Source: CAYVBE01 sp964448935
GTDB lineage: Bacteria > Planctomycetota > Brocadiia > SM23-32
Direction: 5' to 3'
Length of the DNA stretch: 8,971 nucleotides
NCBI GenBank assembly: GCA_964448935.1
Contig: CAYVBE010000173.1
Location: 1 to 8,971 of the forward strand
A program made the translations under genes and the position numbers. Below the pieces are notes generated by a model. The model searched no databases. It was not told where the DNA came from and saw only the letters and a program-made list of their open reading frames with translations. Every line of letters begins with the position of its first letter. The first letter of the stretch is position 1. Shown here piece after piece: positions 1-7,353 of this stretch.

Positions 1-131
1 TGCGCAGCGGTGATCCGGAAAGGACAACAGAAAACCGATAATTGAATGACCCTGAAGACCGGCCGCGAAAGTTGCTTTCACCGGGCCCGGTTCGCTACCA
101 TATCCCTACCTGCCAACGAGCATAATGGTCC
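1..131. other. Upstream region, possible tail of a preceding gene
   Basis: No complete gene is visible here. Two plus-strand frames are open from the window edge and close at a TGA (43-45) and a TAA (39-41), so either could be the last few codons of a gene to the left; nothing decides between them. The rest is the leader of the AsmA-like gene. A poor promoter-like pair (TTGCTT at 72-77, TACCAT at 96-101, 18 bp apart) can be drawn, but it matches consensus at only 3/6 and 4/6 positions, so I do not call it. Confidence 0.4.
80..91. promoter_or_regulatory. Perfect 12-bp palindrome ACCGGGCCCGGT upstream of the AsmA-like gene
   Basis: ACCGGGCCCGGT is a perfect palindrome lying 40 bp before the start codon at 132, inside the spacer of the only promoter-like pair I can draw. 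It could be a regulator site or a small hairpin. Short GC palindromes occur often by chance in DNA of this composition, so the regulatory reading is a weak inference. Confidence 0.2.
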
Positions 132-3100
132 ATGAAACTGCGCACATCCATACGACTGGTCGCGGCCGGAGCCGTGCTGGCCGCTATCGGGCTGGCCATC
201 CGCGAGGTGCGCCTGCGGACGGCGCCCGAAGCCGTCCGGCAGTCCCTGCTGAAGAACTTCAATGAGGCGCTCGACGCCGACTTCGCGGTCGAAAGCGCCC
301 GGTTCGAGTTCGACGGGCGGGTGGAGGCCGGACCGATCACCGTGTCGGCGCCCGGGCTGGCGCGGCCGGTTTTGGAGTGCCCGCGGACCATCCTGCAACT
401 CGACCTCTGGCAGATGCTGCACCTCAACAAGGTCCTCCGGCGGTGCGCCGTGCTGTCGCCGACCATCCGTCTGCTCTACGATCCGGAGCGGAGCGCGTGG
501 AATTTCCAGACCATAGAGCCGCGTCCGGGTGACGGCGCGGCACGAGAGGGATTCCTGGCGGACGGCGTGGAAGTGCGCGACGCCACACTGCAATTGCGCC
601 ACGGCAAGCTCTTCGATGATGACGCGACCCGCACTTACGAAGGCATTGATCTGCGTCTGGTTCCCGGCAGCGGGGCCAATCCGGGGTGGAATTTCAGCGG
701 CATAGTGGCCGGAGGGCCGGTCCGCGGCGTGCGATTGCACGGCTACTTCGACGCCGATTCCGACCCTCCCCTGAAGGTAACCTATGAGGCACGTGGACTC
801 CGCGCCGACAAGGCCCTGTGGCAGCTTGTCCCGCGCGGCGGGCTCATCTGGCAGAGGTATCGGCCGGTCGGGGATGTGTCGGTATCGGGGCTCATAAGCC
901 AGTCACCCGGCCGCAAGACGCAGTACAGGTGCCAGGTGGAATTGCACGGCCTGACCGCCAACGCCCCTTTCCTGCCCCGGCCGGCGCAGTCCGTGCGGGG
1001 CACCGTGGTGGTGTCCAACCGGGGCGTTTCCCTGCGCAACCTGACCGGTGTGATCCCTGCCCGGGAACTGGACCCCAACATCGAGACCCCGTACCCCGTG
1101 CAGTTCCGCGTGGAGGGAGAGCATCGAAACCACCGGGAGAGCGACTACCATGTGGAGGTCACAGATGTGCCCATCTGCCGGGCTACGCTGGAGGCCATAC
1201 CCGACGTGGGCCAGCAGATATGGGAGAGGCTGAGGCCCCGCGGACGCTGCGACGTCTCCCTCAGGCTGAGCCGGCAGAGAGAGGGCCAGCCCCTCCGCCC
1301 CGCCGTCACCGTGCGGCTCCACGACGGCACCGTCCACCTGCCCGAACTCCCCCGTCCGCTCCACAACGTGAACGGCACCATTCGCATGGAAGACGGCGTG
1401 GCCACGTTCCACGGCCTGCGGGCCGTCCTGCCGGCCGGTCCAGGAACATCCGAAGGGTCAGAAGCCGCCTCGGTCTGGGTGGATGGTCGCCTGGACGACG
1501 ACGGAGCGATGGCGCTGGACATACGCTTCCACAACCTTTCCACAGATCGGGAGCTTGTGCGCAAGCTCGACGAGGGGGGAGAGATATGGGGAACCCTGCA
1601 GCCGACGGTGATTCTGGACGGCCGCCTGCTGCTGGAGCGCGAGCGGGACGATGCACCGCTGGAGCCCAGCGGGCTGCTGACGGTGCACGGAGGACGTCTG
1701 CAGCCGAGGTCCCTGCCCGTCCCCTTCCGGGACGTGACGGGCACGATACGCGTCGACGGCCGCGATCAAGTGTTCCTGGAGCGCCTGGCGGCGACGGCCC
1801 AGCTGCCGCCGGACACCGAACGGGGCTCGGGCGCGAACCGGGTGGAGATCAGCGGTCCGGTTGATCTCGCGGCCGGACGCGCGGAACTGACCGTCGTGAC
1901 GCGCGGCGTCAACGTCGGCGAGTCCCTGCTGAAGGCCCTGCCCCGCGTCGGCGAGAAGATATGGGACCAGGTCCAGCCCACCGGGCTGGTCTCCGCCGAG
2001 GGAAAGGTCTCCTACGACGCCAACCGCGAAGGAGGCCCGCTGACCGGCAGCGGCGTCCTGACGGTTCACGGCGCCCGCGCCCGGCCGAAGGCGTTCCCCG
2101 TGCCGTTCAAAGACGTGACCGGCGCGATACGCATCGAGGGGCTCGACAACCTGTTCCTGGAGCGACTGACCGCCACGGCCGAACTCCCCGCCGACCCGGA
2201 CCACGGGCGCGGCGCGAACCACGTGGAAATCAGCGGTCCGCTCGACCCCGTGTCCGGCCGCGCCGACCTGACCGTGAAGGCCCGCAACGTCAACGTCGGT
2301 GAGCGGCTGCTGAAGGCCGTGCCCCACGTCGGCGAAGTCCTCTGGACCCAGGCGCAGCCGAGGGGGCTGGCATCCCTGAGCGGCAGGGTCTCCTACGACA
2401 AGGGCCGGGAAAAACCGGTGGACTTCCTGCTGGAAACCGAGTTCTACGAGGTGAACCTGGAGCCGGCCGGCCTGGACCTGCCGATCAAAGCCCTGGCGGG
2501 GCGCGCGCTGATCAGCGACACGCAGGCCGTCAGCGACGACTTTACGGCCATCGCCTGCCACGGGCAGGTCAGCGGCTCCCTGGTGACGCGTTACGGGGCC
2601 TCCGGTGAGTACCCCACCTGCGCGGCAACGCTGCGGCTGCGCCGGCTGGACCTCTCGCAACTGCCCGGGGTGGCGCGCGGCCAGAAGCCCGAGGCGGCCG
2701 GCCTGATCTCCGGGGTGGTGGAGATGGGCGGCGTGCTGGGCAGCCGCGCGGGTCTGGGTGCCGAGGGCACGCTGACCCTGGAACAGGGCCGGTTGTGGAA
2801 TATGCCCTTCTTCGGCGGTCTGGTCAACGTGCTGCACCTCCAACTGACAGCCCCGCGGGAGACCAGCCAGGAAGGCGAGGCCCGGTTCCGATACGTCGGC
2901 GGCGAGGTGGACGTGGAACGGTTCGAAGTGACCGGCGGCGGCCTCGACATCACCGGACACGGCACGATCAACCGCGACCGGGAGCTGGATATGATCCTGG
3001 TGGTCGTCGGCACGGAAAGCCGGGGCAAGGGCATCCCAATCATCAGCCGCCTGGTGGGCTGGCTGATGCGCGCCGCCGAAGGGGAGTTGTTCCGAGTCAA

Positions 3101-3227
3101 CGTCTCCGGTACCATTGATGAACCGAAGTACTCCCCCGAGTTCCTCGGCTACATTACCTGGCCGTTGACCAGCTTGCGAAACGTCTTCAGGAACATCATC
3201 TACGGCAGCGCACAGGTGGGCGACTGA
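132..3227 (+). CDS. Large AsmA-like / repeating beta-groove envelope protein (1031 aa)
   Basis: Probable inner-membrane-anchored periplasmic protein of the AsmA/TamB/YhdP type, a group linked to lipid transport between the two membranes and to outer-membrane maintenance. The N-terminus has two Arg/Lys residues followed by one hydrophobic helix (about residues 7-24), a signal anchor. Residues ~45-220 resemble an AsmA N-terminal region. Residues ~220-765 are five modules, each marked by Gly-x2-(Ile/Leu)-Trp-x4-Pro, with tryptophans at 240, 364, 486, 611 and 738. Residues ~855-960 resemble the AsmA-like C-terminal region: a Gly-rich strand pattern, NMPFFGGLVNVL at 890-901, then GGGLDITGHG at 935-944. 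No catalytic motif is seen. The ATG at 132 is fixed by an in-frame TAA at 123-125; the ribosome site is weak (ACGAG at 116-120). The gene is followed 112 bp later by an LptC/LptA-like gene on the same strand, which supports an envelope lipid role. The exact lipid is unknown, and family assignment rests on pattern recognition without a search. Confidence 0.8.
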   Translation: MKLRTSIRLVAAGAVLAAIGLAIREVRLRTAPEAVRQSLLKNFNEALDADFAVESARFEFDGRVEAGPITVSAPGLARPVLECPRTILQLDLWQMLHLNKVLRRCAVLSPTIRLLYDPERSAWNFQTIEPRPGDGAAREGFLADGVEVRDATLQLRHGKLFDDDATRTYEGIDLRLVPGSGANPGWNFSGIVAGGPVRGVRLHGYFDADSDPPLKVTYEARGLRADKALWQLVPRGGLIWQRYRPVGDVSVSGLISQSPGRKTQYRCQVELHGLTANAPFLPRPAQSVRGTVVVSNRGVSLRNLTGVIPARELDPNIETPYPVQFRVEGEHRNHRESDYHVEVTDVPICRATLEAIPDVGQQIWERLRPRGRCDVSLRLSRQREGQPLRPAVTVRLHDGTVHLPELPRPLHNVNGTIRMEDGVATFHGLRAVLPAGPGTSEGSEAASVWVDGRLDDDGAMALDIRFHNLSTDRELVRKLDEGGEIWGTLQPTVILDGRLLLERERDDAPLEPSGLLTVHGGRLQPRSLPVPFRDVTGTIRVDGRDQVFLERLAATAQLPPDTERGSGANRVEISGPVDLAAGRAELTVVTRGVNVGESLLKALPRVGEKIWDQVQPTGLVSAEGKVSYDANREGGPLTGSGVLTVHGARARPKAFPVPFKDVTGAIRIEGLDNLFLERLTATAELPADPDHGRGANHVEISGPLDPVSGRADLTVKARNVNVGERLLKAVPHVGEVLWTQAQPRGLASLSGRVSYDKGREKPVDFLLETEFYEVNLEPAGLDLPIKALAGRALISDTQAVSDDFTAIACHGQVSGSLVTRYGASGEYPTCAATLRLRRLDLSQLPGVARGQKPEAAGLISGVVEMGGVLGSRAGLGAEGTLTLEQGRLWNMPFFGGLVNVLHLQLTAPRETSQEGEARFRYVGGEVDVERFEVTGGGLDITGHGTINRDRELDMILVVVGTESRGKGIPIISRLVGWLMRAAEGELFRVNVSGTIDEPKYSPEFLGYITWPLTSLRNVFRNIIYGSAQVGD
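1671..2411 (+). repeat. Tandem internal duplication in the AsmA-like gene (two 360-bp copies)
   Basis: Residues 514-633 (nt 1671-2030) and 641-760 (nt 2052-2411) align without gaps over 120 residues, with about 76 identities by hand count (~63%). Shared blocks include LTVHG, FLERL, VEISGP, VNVGE and VSYD. The copies are offset by 127 residues, the same period as the more diverged modules upstream in the protein. This looks like the most recent duplication of an older five-module series. Confidence 0.85.
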
Positions 3228-3257
3228 GGCCACCCCGCCGCAGCGGTGAACACAAGG

Positions 3258-3297
3258 GGCGCCGATTAGCACTAATACGGTGGAACGGGTCGGCGCC
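3258..3297 (+). promoter_or_regulatory. Inverted repeats in the AsmA-like/LptC-like intergenic gap
   Basis: GGCGCCG (3258-3264) pairs perfectly with CGGCGCC (3291-3297), forming a 7-bp stem over a 26-nt loop. Inside the loop is a second inverted repeat, ATTAG-CA-CTAAT (3265-3276), an AT-rich patch in otherwise GC-rich DNA. There is no following T-run, so it is not an ordinary intrinsic terminator. It could be a regulator site or a structured leader of the downstream gene. Function is not shown. Confidence 0.3.
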
Positions 3298-3339
3298 GGA
3301 CGCAGACCCCCGTCTCAGAACGCCGGAAACGAATCAATC

Positions 3340-6027
3340 ATGGACCACGGTTTCCGCATAGCGCTACGATCGGCACTTGTGCTGACCATCGCCATCGGCG
3401 TGGGGCTGGTCGTGTACGCTTTCTACGAATACGATCCCCCGCGCATGGAGACGACGGAGATGGAGAACGGCACCTCCCCTGAGGCGGACAAAGACCCGGA
3501 CCACGGCAGCGGCGCAGCCGAGACACCGGGCGTTGCCGAGCGGGAGCCCCCCCCCGCTTCCGCCGCGGACCCGGGTGCGGGCATGGAGATGACGGTGGAG
3601 AATTTCTCCCAGTCCATCCAGGACCCCGACGGAAAGATCGCTGCCACGCTCTCCGGGCCCACCGCCACCAACCGCGAGGGCGTCTGGCAGATATCCGAAC
3701 CCCTGCTGCTGGCAAGGCTGGCCCTGGCCGAGACAGAAGGCGCGGGCCAAGAGTACCAACAGGTGCGACTGACGGCCCGCCAGGCAACCTGGCAGCAGGG
3801 CGAGGGGATCGTACAGCTCGACAAAGACGTGACTGCCCAGAGCGAGAACCTGTGGATATCGGTGGACCGGGTTACCTACCGCGCCGCCCGGCACACGCTG
3901 CACTCCGACAGCCACGTGCGCATCCGCCGCGACAGGGTTGACGCCCAGGGCGCCAGCCGGCCCGCCATGCTCCTGAGCGGAGATGGCCTGGAGGTCAACC
4001 TGCCCCTGCGCGAGATGACCATCCGGGCCAACGTGGCAACACGCCTGTACGATGTGTCGCGCGACTTTCTGGCCGGAGAAGGAACCGAGGCCGAACCCGC
4101 CGAGGGCGAAACGGGCAACCATGTCGTCATCATGTGCCGCGGCAAGGCCCTTTACGAAAACCTTACCGGCAGGGTGACCTACAACGACGGCGTCACCGTG
4201 GGGTTCAGCGGCAAGATGCTCACCTGCGAGAGGCTCTCCGTGCAACTCGACCACAAAGAGGGAAAGGACAATCCGGAGGTTACCGATATCCTGGCCTCCG
4301 GCAACGTCAGCCTTTCCCAGCAAGAGCAAACCCTCAGCGGGCAGGAGCTGGAATGGCATAACGTGACTCAGGGCGGAGTGTTACGGGGCAGCCCGGCCAC
4401 CGCCGAAACGCCGCAATTCTACATCCGGGGCGATGAACTGACCTTCTACCGCCTCAACGACCGCTTCCAGAGCAAAGGACCGGGGCGACTGCTGTGGAAA
4501 GGCACCGAGCAGCCCGCCGAGGAGGCCGGCGAACAGACCGCCGACGACGGCTGGCCGCGCGGGCCCTTCCGCCTCAGAAAAGACGCCGCCGTCAGTATCC
4601 GCTGGCAGAAGTCCATGACCTACGCCGTCTCCGCCGGCAGCGCCACCTTCCAGGAAAACGTGCGCGTCGAACAGGGCCAAAGCGCGTTGAGCTGCAGCAA
4701 TCTGACGGTTGAATTCGACAGGGACGCCGGCGAGATAACTAAACTCGTCGCCGAGGGAGAGGTCGGCTTCGCGGACGAACCGACCGGAGCGATCCGGGAG
4801 GTGTTCTGCCAGCGGCTGGCCTGGGACGCAAACGGCAACTCCATCGAGCTGACCGCCGCTGAAGGCGAGAGCGTGCAGATCAGCACCGGGCAGCAACAGA
4901 TCACCGCCCCGCGGGTGGTGTTCGACAACTCCACCCAGGCGCTGCGCTGTCCCCGGGGGGGGCATCTCGAGGTCCGTGGCGAACAGGAGGAACCCGACGG
5001 CCGGCAGACGCCCGTGGCCATGGACGTCCGCTGGGACGGGCCGATGGAATTCCGCCGCGGGCAGACCACGACGGCGAAGTTCCAGGACGCCGTTCACGCC
5101 CGCCGGGAAGAACAGAGCATCAAGGCCGATTCGCTGGAAGTTGAGTTCGACGAGAACACCGATCCCACGCTCATCACCGCCACGGGCAGCGCCGTGCTGG
5201 AGGTCGCCCTCCGGCCACCCGAGGAGGGATCGGAAACCCCGCCGGCGGAGGCCGAAGAGGCCCCCGTCATGCCGACCGTGGCGCCCGAAGAAGGGGACGT
5301 GTGGCGGCTCAGCTCCGAGACCCTGGTCATAGACCCCGCCGGGCGCACCGTCCGCTCCCCCGCCGCCGGCCGGCTGGTTCTGCTGCACGGAGATGCGCCC
5401 TCGAGCGGCATCCGATGGCAGAAGGAGATGAAGCTGGACTCCGCCGGCGGCGAAGCCGAGTTCCAGGGCGAGGTGGTGGCGGAAGTGGAAGGATCCACGC
5501 TGAACAGCCGGACCCTCAGCATAGACTTCGACCCCACCGGCCGCATCCAGCACGTCAGCGCCCGCGAGGGGGTGGTCTTCACCGCCGGCCTCGAGCTGCC
5601 CTGGCGCGTGGAGTCAGAGTCGGCCGAGGCGGTTTTCACGGCGGACAACGACCTCAAGCAGGTCATTGCACGGGGCGACGTGCGCATAACCAGGCCCAGC
5701 CACGCCCTCCACGCCGACCGGGTCCAGATATTCCTGGCCCGGGCCGAGGGGCAGGAGGAGCCGGCCGTCTCGCGCGCTATCGCCGAGGAGAACGTCTGGG
5801 TTTCCTACACCGAGCAAGAGGAGAGCATAGAGGCCGGCGGCGACCGCCTGGAGTGGAACCTGGAAGACGGCACCTACGTGCTCACCGGAGACCCCAACTG
5901 CTACGTGCACCGCGGCGGCGTCCGGATGGAGAACTGGAAAATCGTCGTGGACCCAACCAACGGACGCGCCTCCGCCCCACCGGGCGAGCAGCTCTCCACC
6001 ACGCGGGCAGGCGGCGACGTCGAGTAA
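3340..6027 (+). CDS. lptC: LptC-like protein with multiple OstA/LptA-type segments (895 aa)
   Basis: Predicted periplasmic LPS-export component, anchored in the inner membrane by one helix (about residues 8-27). An acidic, Pro-rich linker follows (31-82), then an LptC-like beta domain (~83-235). After it come repeated OstA/LptA-type segments of the pattern 'A-x-G-x-V ... L-x-(A/S)-x-x-L-x-(V/W)'. I count seven, near residues 159-180, 318-340, 436-460, 579-603, 706-730, 777-799 and 814-840. Three share a stronger header, (I/V)-R-W-x3-M, with tryptophans at 422, 565 and 693. A second Pro/Glu linker lies at 625-655. E. coli LptC is about 190 residues and LptA about 185, so this protein is several times longer and may combine both roles. 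I chose the ATG at 3340 because it puts the hydrophobic helix at the N-terminus and has GGAAA 10 nt upstream; an in-frame GTG at 3280 would add 20 polar residues and has no evident ribosome site. The symbol reflects the N-terminal domain only. Partner LptB/F/G/D genes are not in the window. Confidence 0.75.
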   Translation: MDHGFRIALRSALVLTIAIGVGLVVYAFYEYDPPRMETTEMENGTSPEADKDPDHGSGAAETPGVAEREPPPASAADPGAGMEMTVENFSQSIQDPDGKIAATLSGPTATNREGVWQISEPLLLARLALAETEGAGQEYQQVRLTARQATWQQGEGIVQLDKDVTAQSENLWISVDRVTYRAARHTLHSDSHVRIRRDRVDAQGASRPAMLLSGDGLEVNLPLREMTIRANVATRLYDVSRDFLAGEGTEAEPAEGETGNHVVIMCRGKALYENLTGRVTYNDGVTVGFSGKMLTCERLSVQLDHKEGKDNPEVTDILASGNVSLSQQEQTLSGQELEWHNVTQGGVLRGSPATAETPQFYIRGDELTFYRLNDRFQSKGPGRLLWKGTEQPAEEAGEQTADDGWPRGPFRLRKDAAVSIRWQKSMTYAVSAGSATFQENVRVEQGQSALSCSNLTVEFDRDAGEITKLVAEGEVGFADEPTGAIREVFCQRLAWDANGNSIELTAAEGESVQISTGQQQITAPRVVFDNSTQALRCPRGGHLEVRGEQEEPDGRQTPVAMDVRWDGPMEFRRGQTTTAKFQDAVHARREEQSIKADSLEVEFDENTDPTLITATGSAVLEVALRPPEEGSETPPAEAEEAPVMPTVAPEEGDVWRLSSETLVIDPAGRTVRSPAAGRLVLLHGDAPSSGIRWQKEMKLDSAGGEAEFQGEVVAEVEGSTLNSRTLSIDFDPTGRIQHVSAREGVVFTAGLELPWRVESESAEAVFTADNDLKQVIARGDVRITRPSHALHADRVQIFLARAEGQEEPAVSRAIAEENVWVSYTEQEESIEAGGDRLEWNLEDGTYVLTGDPNCYVHRGGVRMENWKIVVDPTNGRASAPPGEQLSTTRAGGDVE

Positions 6028-6063
6028 CGGACCACAAAACCTCAACCACCGAACGGAACAACC

Positions 6064-7353
6064 ATGGGCACTTTCTTCGCCAGAGGCTCACCAGAAGCGC
6101 GCATCACGGCGGACGACATGCGCGCCGCGCTGCAGGCGGCCGTCCGGCAGGCGGGCGATACCTCACGCACCCTCGTGCTGCCGCCCGACGCCTCGCGCGC
6201 GCACTCCGGCGCCGGAATTCTCACCGCCATGCTCTACGACATGCTGGGGGACGCCGACGCCTTCCATGTGATGCCGGCCCTGGGCACGCACTTCCCCATG
6301 AGCGCCGACGCCCTGCGCCGCATGTTCGGCGACGCCATACCCCTGGACTCCTTCAAGGAGCACCGCTGGCGGGACGAGCTGGTCCGCCTCGGCGAAGTCC
6401 CCGCCGAATATGTCCACCAGGTGTCCGACGGTGTCCTCCGAGAAGAGATGCCGGACTACTCGGTGCCCGTTGAGATCAGCCGGCGCGTCATCGAGGGCGG
6501 CTACGGCGCCGTTTTCTCCATCGGCCAGGTGGTGCCCCACGAGGTGGTCGGCATGGCCAACGGCGTCAAAAATGTCCTGGTCGGCGCGGGCGGGCAGGAG
6601 ACCATCCACAAGACCCACTTCCTGGGCGCCGCTTACGGCATGGAGCGCATCATGGGCCGCGCCCAAACGCCCGTGCGCGATGTGCTGGACTACGGCCACC
6701 GCCACTACCTGGCCTCTCGGGGCATCATCTACGTCCTCACCGTCATCGGACAAGACGAGGGGGACAGCCCCGTCATGCGCGGCATCTACGTGGGCGACGA
6801 CCTGCAGACCTTCCTGCAGGCCGCCCGCCTTAGCCGGCAGGTCAACGTCACGCTCCTGGACGAAGCGCCGCAACGCGTCGTCGCCTACCTGGACCCCGAG
6901 GAGTTCCAGAGCACCTGGCTGGGCAACAAGGGGATCTATCGCAGCCGCATGGCCATCGCCGACGGCGGCACCCTGACCGTCATCGCGCCTGCCGTCAGAA
7001 CCTTCGGGGAGGACCCGGAGATAGACCGGCTCATCCGTCGGCACGGCTACCGCGGCACTCCCGCCACCTTCGCAGCCATCGCCGAGGACGAGGAGCTGCG
7101 CGGTAACCTCAGCGCCGCCGCCCACCTCATTCACGGCTCTTCGGAGGGGCGCTTCCGCATCGTCTACGCCACGGACCCGGACCGGCTCAGCCGCAAGGAA
7201 GTCGAAGAGATCGGGTTCGAGTGGATGGATGTCTCGGAGGCTATCGAACGCTACCGCCCCGAGGAGCGGGCCGAAGGCCCCTCCGACGACTGCTACTTCA
7301 TCCGCCGCCCCGCCCTGGGCCTGTGGGCCCTGCGGGAGAGGTTCAGCGAGTAG
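6064..7353 (+). CDS. LarA family (DUF2088) nickel-pincer racemase/epimerase homologue
   Basis: Homologue of lactate racemase LarA, a cytoplasmic enzyme that uses a nickel-pincer nucleotide (NPN) to move hydride at C2 of 2-hydroxyacids. At 429 residues the length fits the family (~425). Key residues are in place: Asp42-x2-Arg45 (LarA Asp72/Arg75), His76 in ALGTH (His108), His159 (His174), Lys169 in GVK (Lys184, which tethers NPN) and His185 (His200, nickel ligand). The spacings His159-Lys169 (+10) and Lys169-His185 (+16) equal those I recall for Lactobacillus LarA. The usual DxxRPTP is DASRAHSG here. Where LarA has Gln295/Lys298 in a Y-Q-x2-K motif, this protein reads Y292-R-S-R-M, so the substrate is probably not lactate. 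The ATG at 6064 has GGA 6 nt upstream and begins 36 bp after the LptC-like stop, so it may share a transcript. NPN synthesis genes (larB, larC, larE) are not present here and must lie elsewhere if the enzyme is active. Confidence 0.88.
   Translation: MGTFFARGSPEARITADDMRAALQAAVRQAGDTSRTLVLPPDASRAHSGAGILTAMLYDMLGDADAFHVMPALGTHFPMSADALRRMFGDAIPLDSFKEHRWRDELVRLGEVPAEYVHQVSDGVLREEMPDYSVPVEISRRVIEGGYGAVFSIGQVVPHEVVGMANGVKNVLVGAGGQETIHKTHFLGAAYGMERIMGRAQTPVRDVLDYGHRHYLASRGIIYVLTVIGQDEGDSPVMRGIYVGDDLQTFLQAARLSRQVNVTLLDEAPQRVVAYLDPEEFQSTWLGNKGIYRSRMAIADGGTLTVIAPAVRTFGEDPEIDRLIRRHGYRGTPATFAAIAEDEELRGNLSAAAHLIHGSSEGRFRIVYATDPDRLSRKEVEEIGFEWMDVSEAIERYRPEERAEGPSDDCYFIRRPALGLWALRERFSE

Noticed and set aside
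1458..3272. Long minus-strand open frame (604 codons) opposite the AsmA-like gene
   Set aside because: It lies almost wholly within a convincing plus-strand gene. Its His/Gln/Gly/Ala-rich composition is what the opposite strand of GC-rich coding DNA gives, and no domain is recognisable.
3280..3339. GTG at 3280 as the start of the LptC-like gene
   Set aside because: It would put 20 polar residues before the membrane anchor and has no ribosome site; the ATG at 3340 fits better.
3364..4359. Minus-strand open frame (331 codons) opposite the LptC-like gene
   Set aside because: It is an antisense shadow with biased composition and no recognisable domain. The plus-strand protein has a clear anchor and domain pattern.
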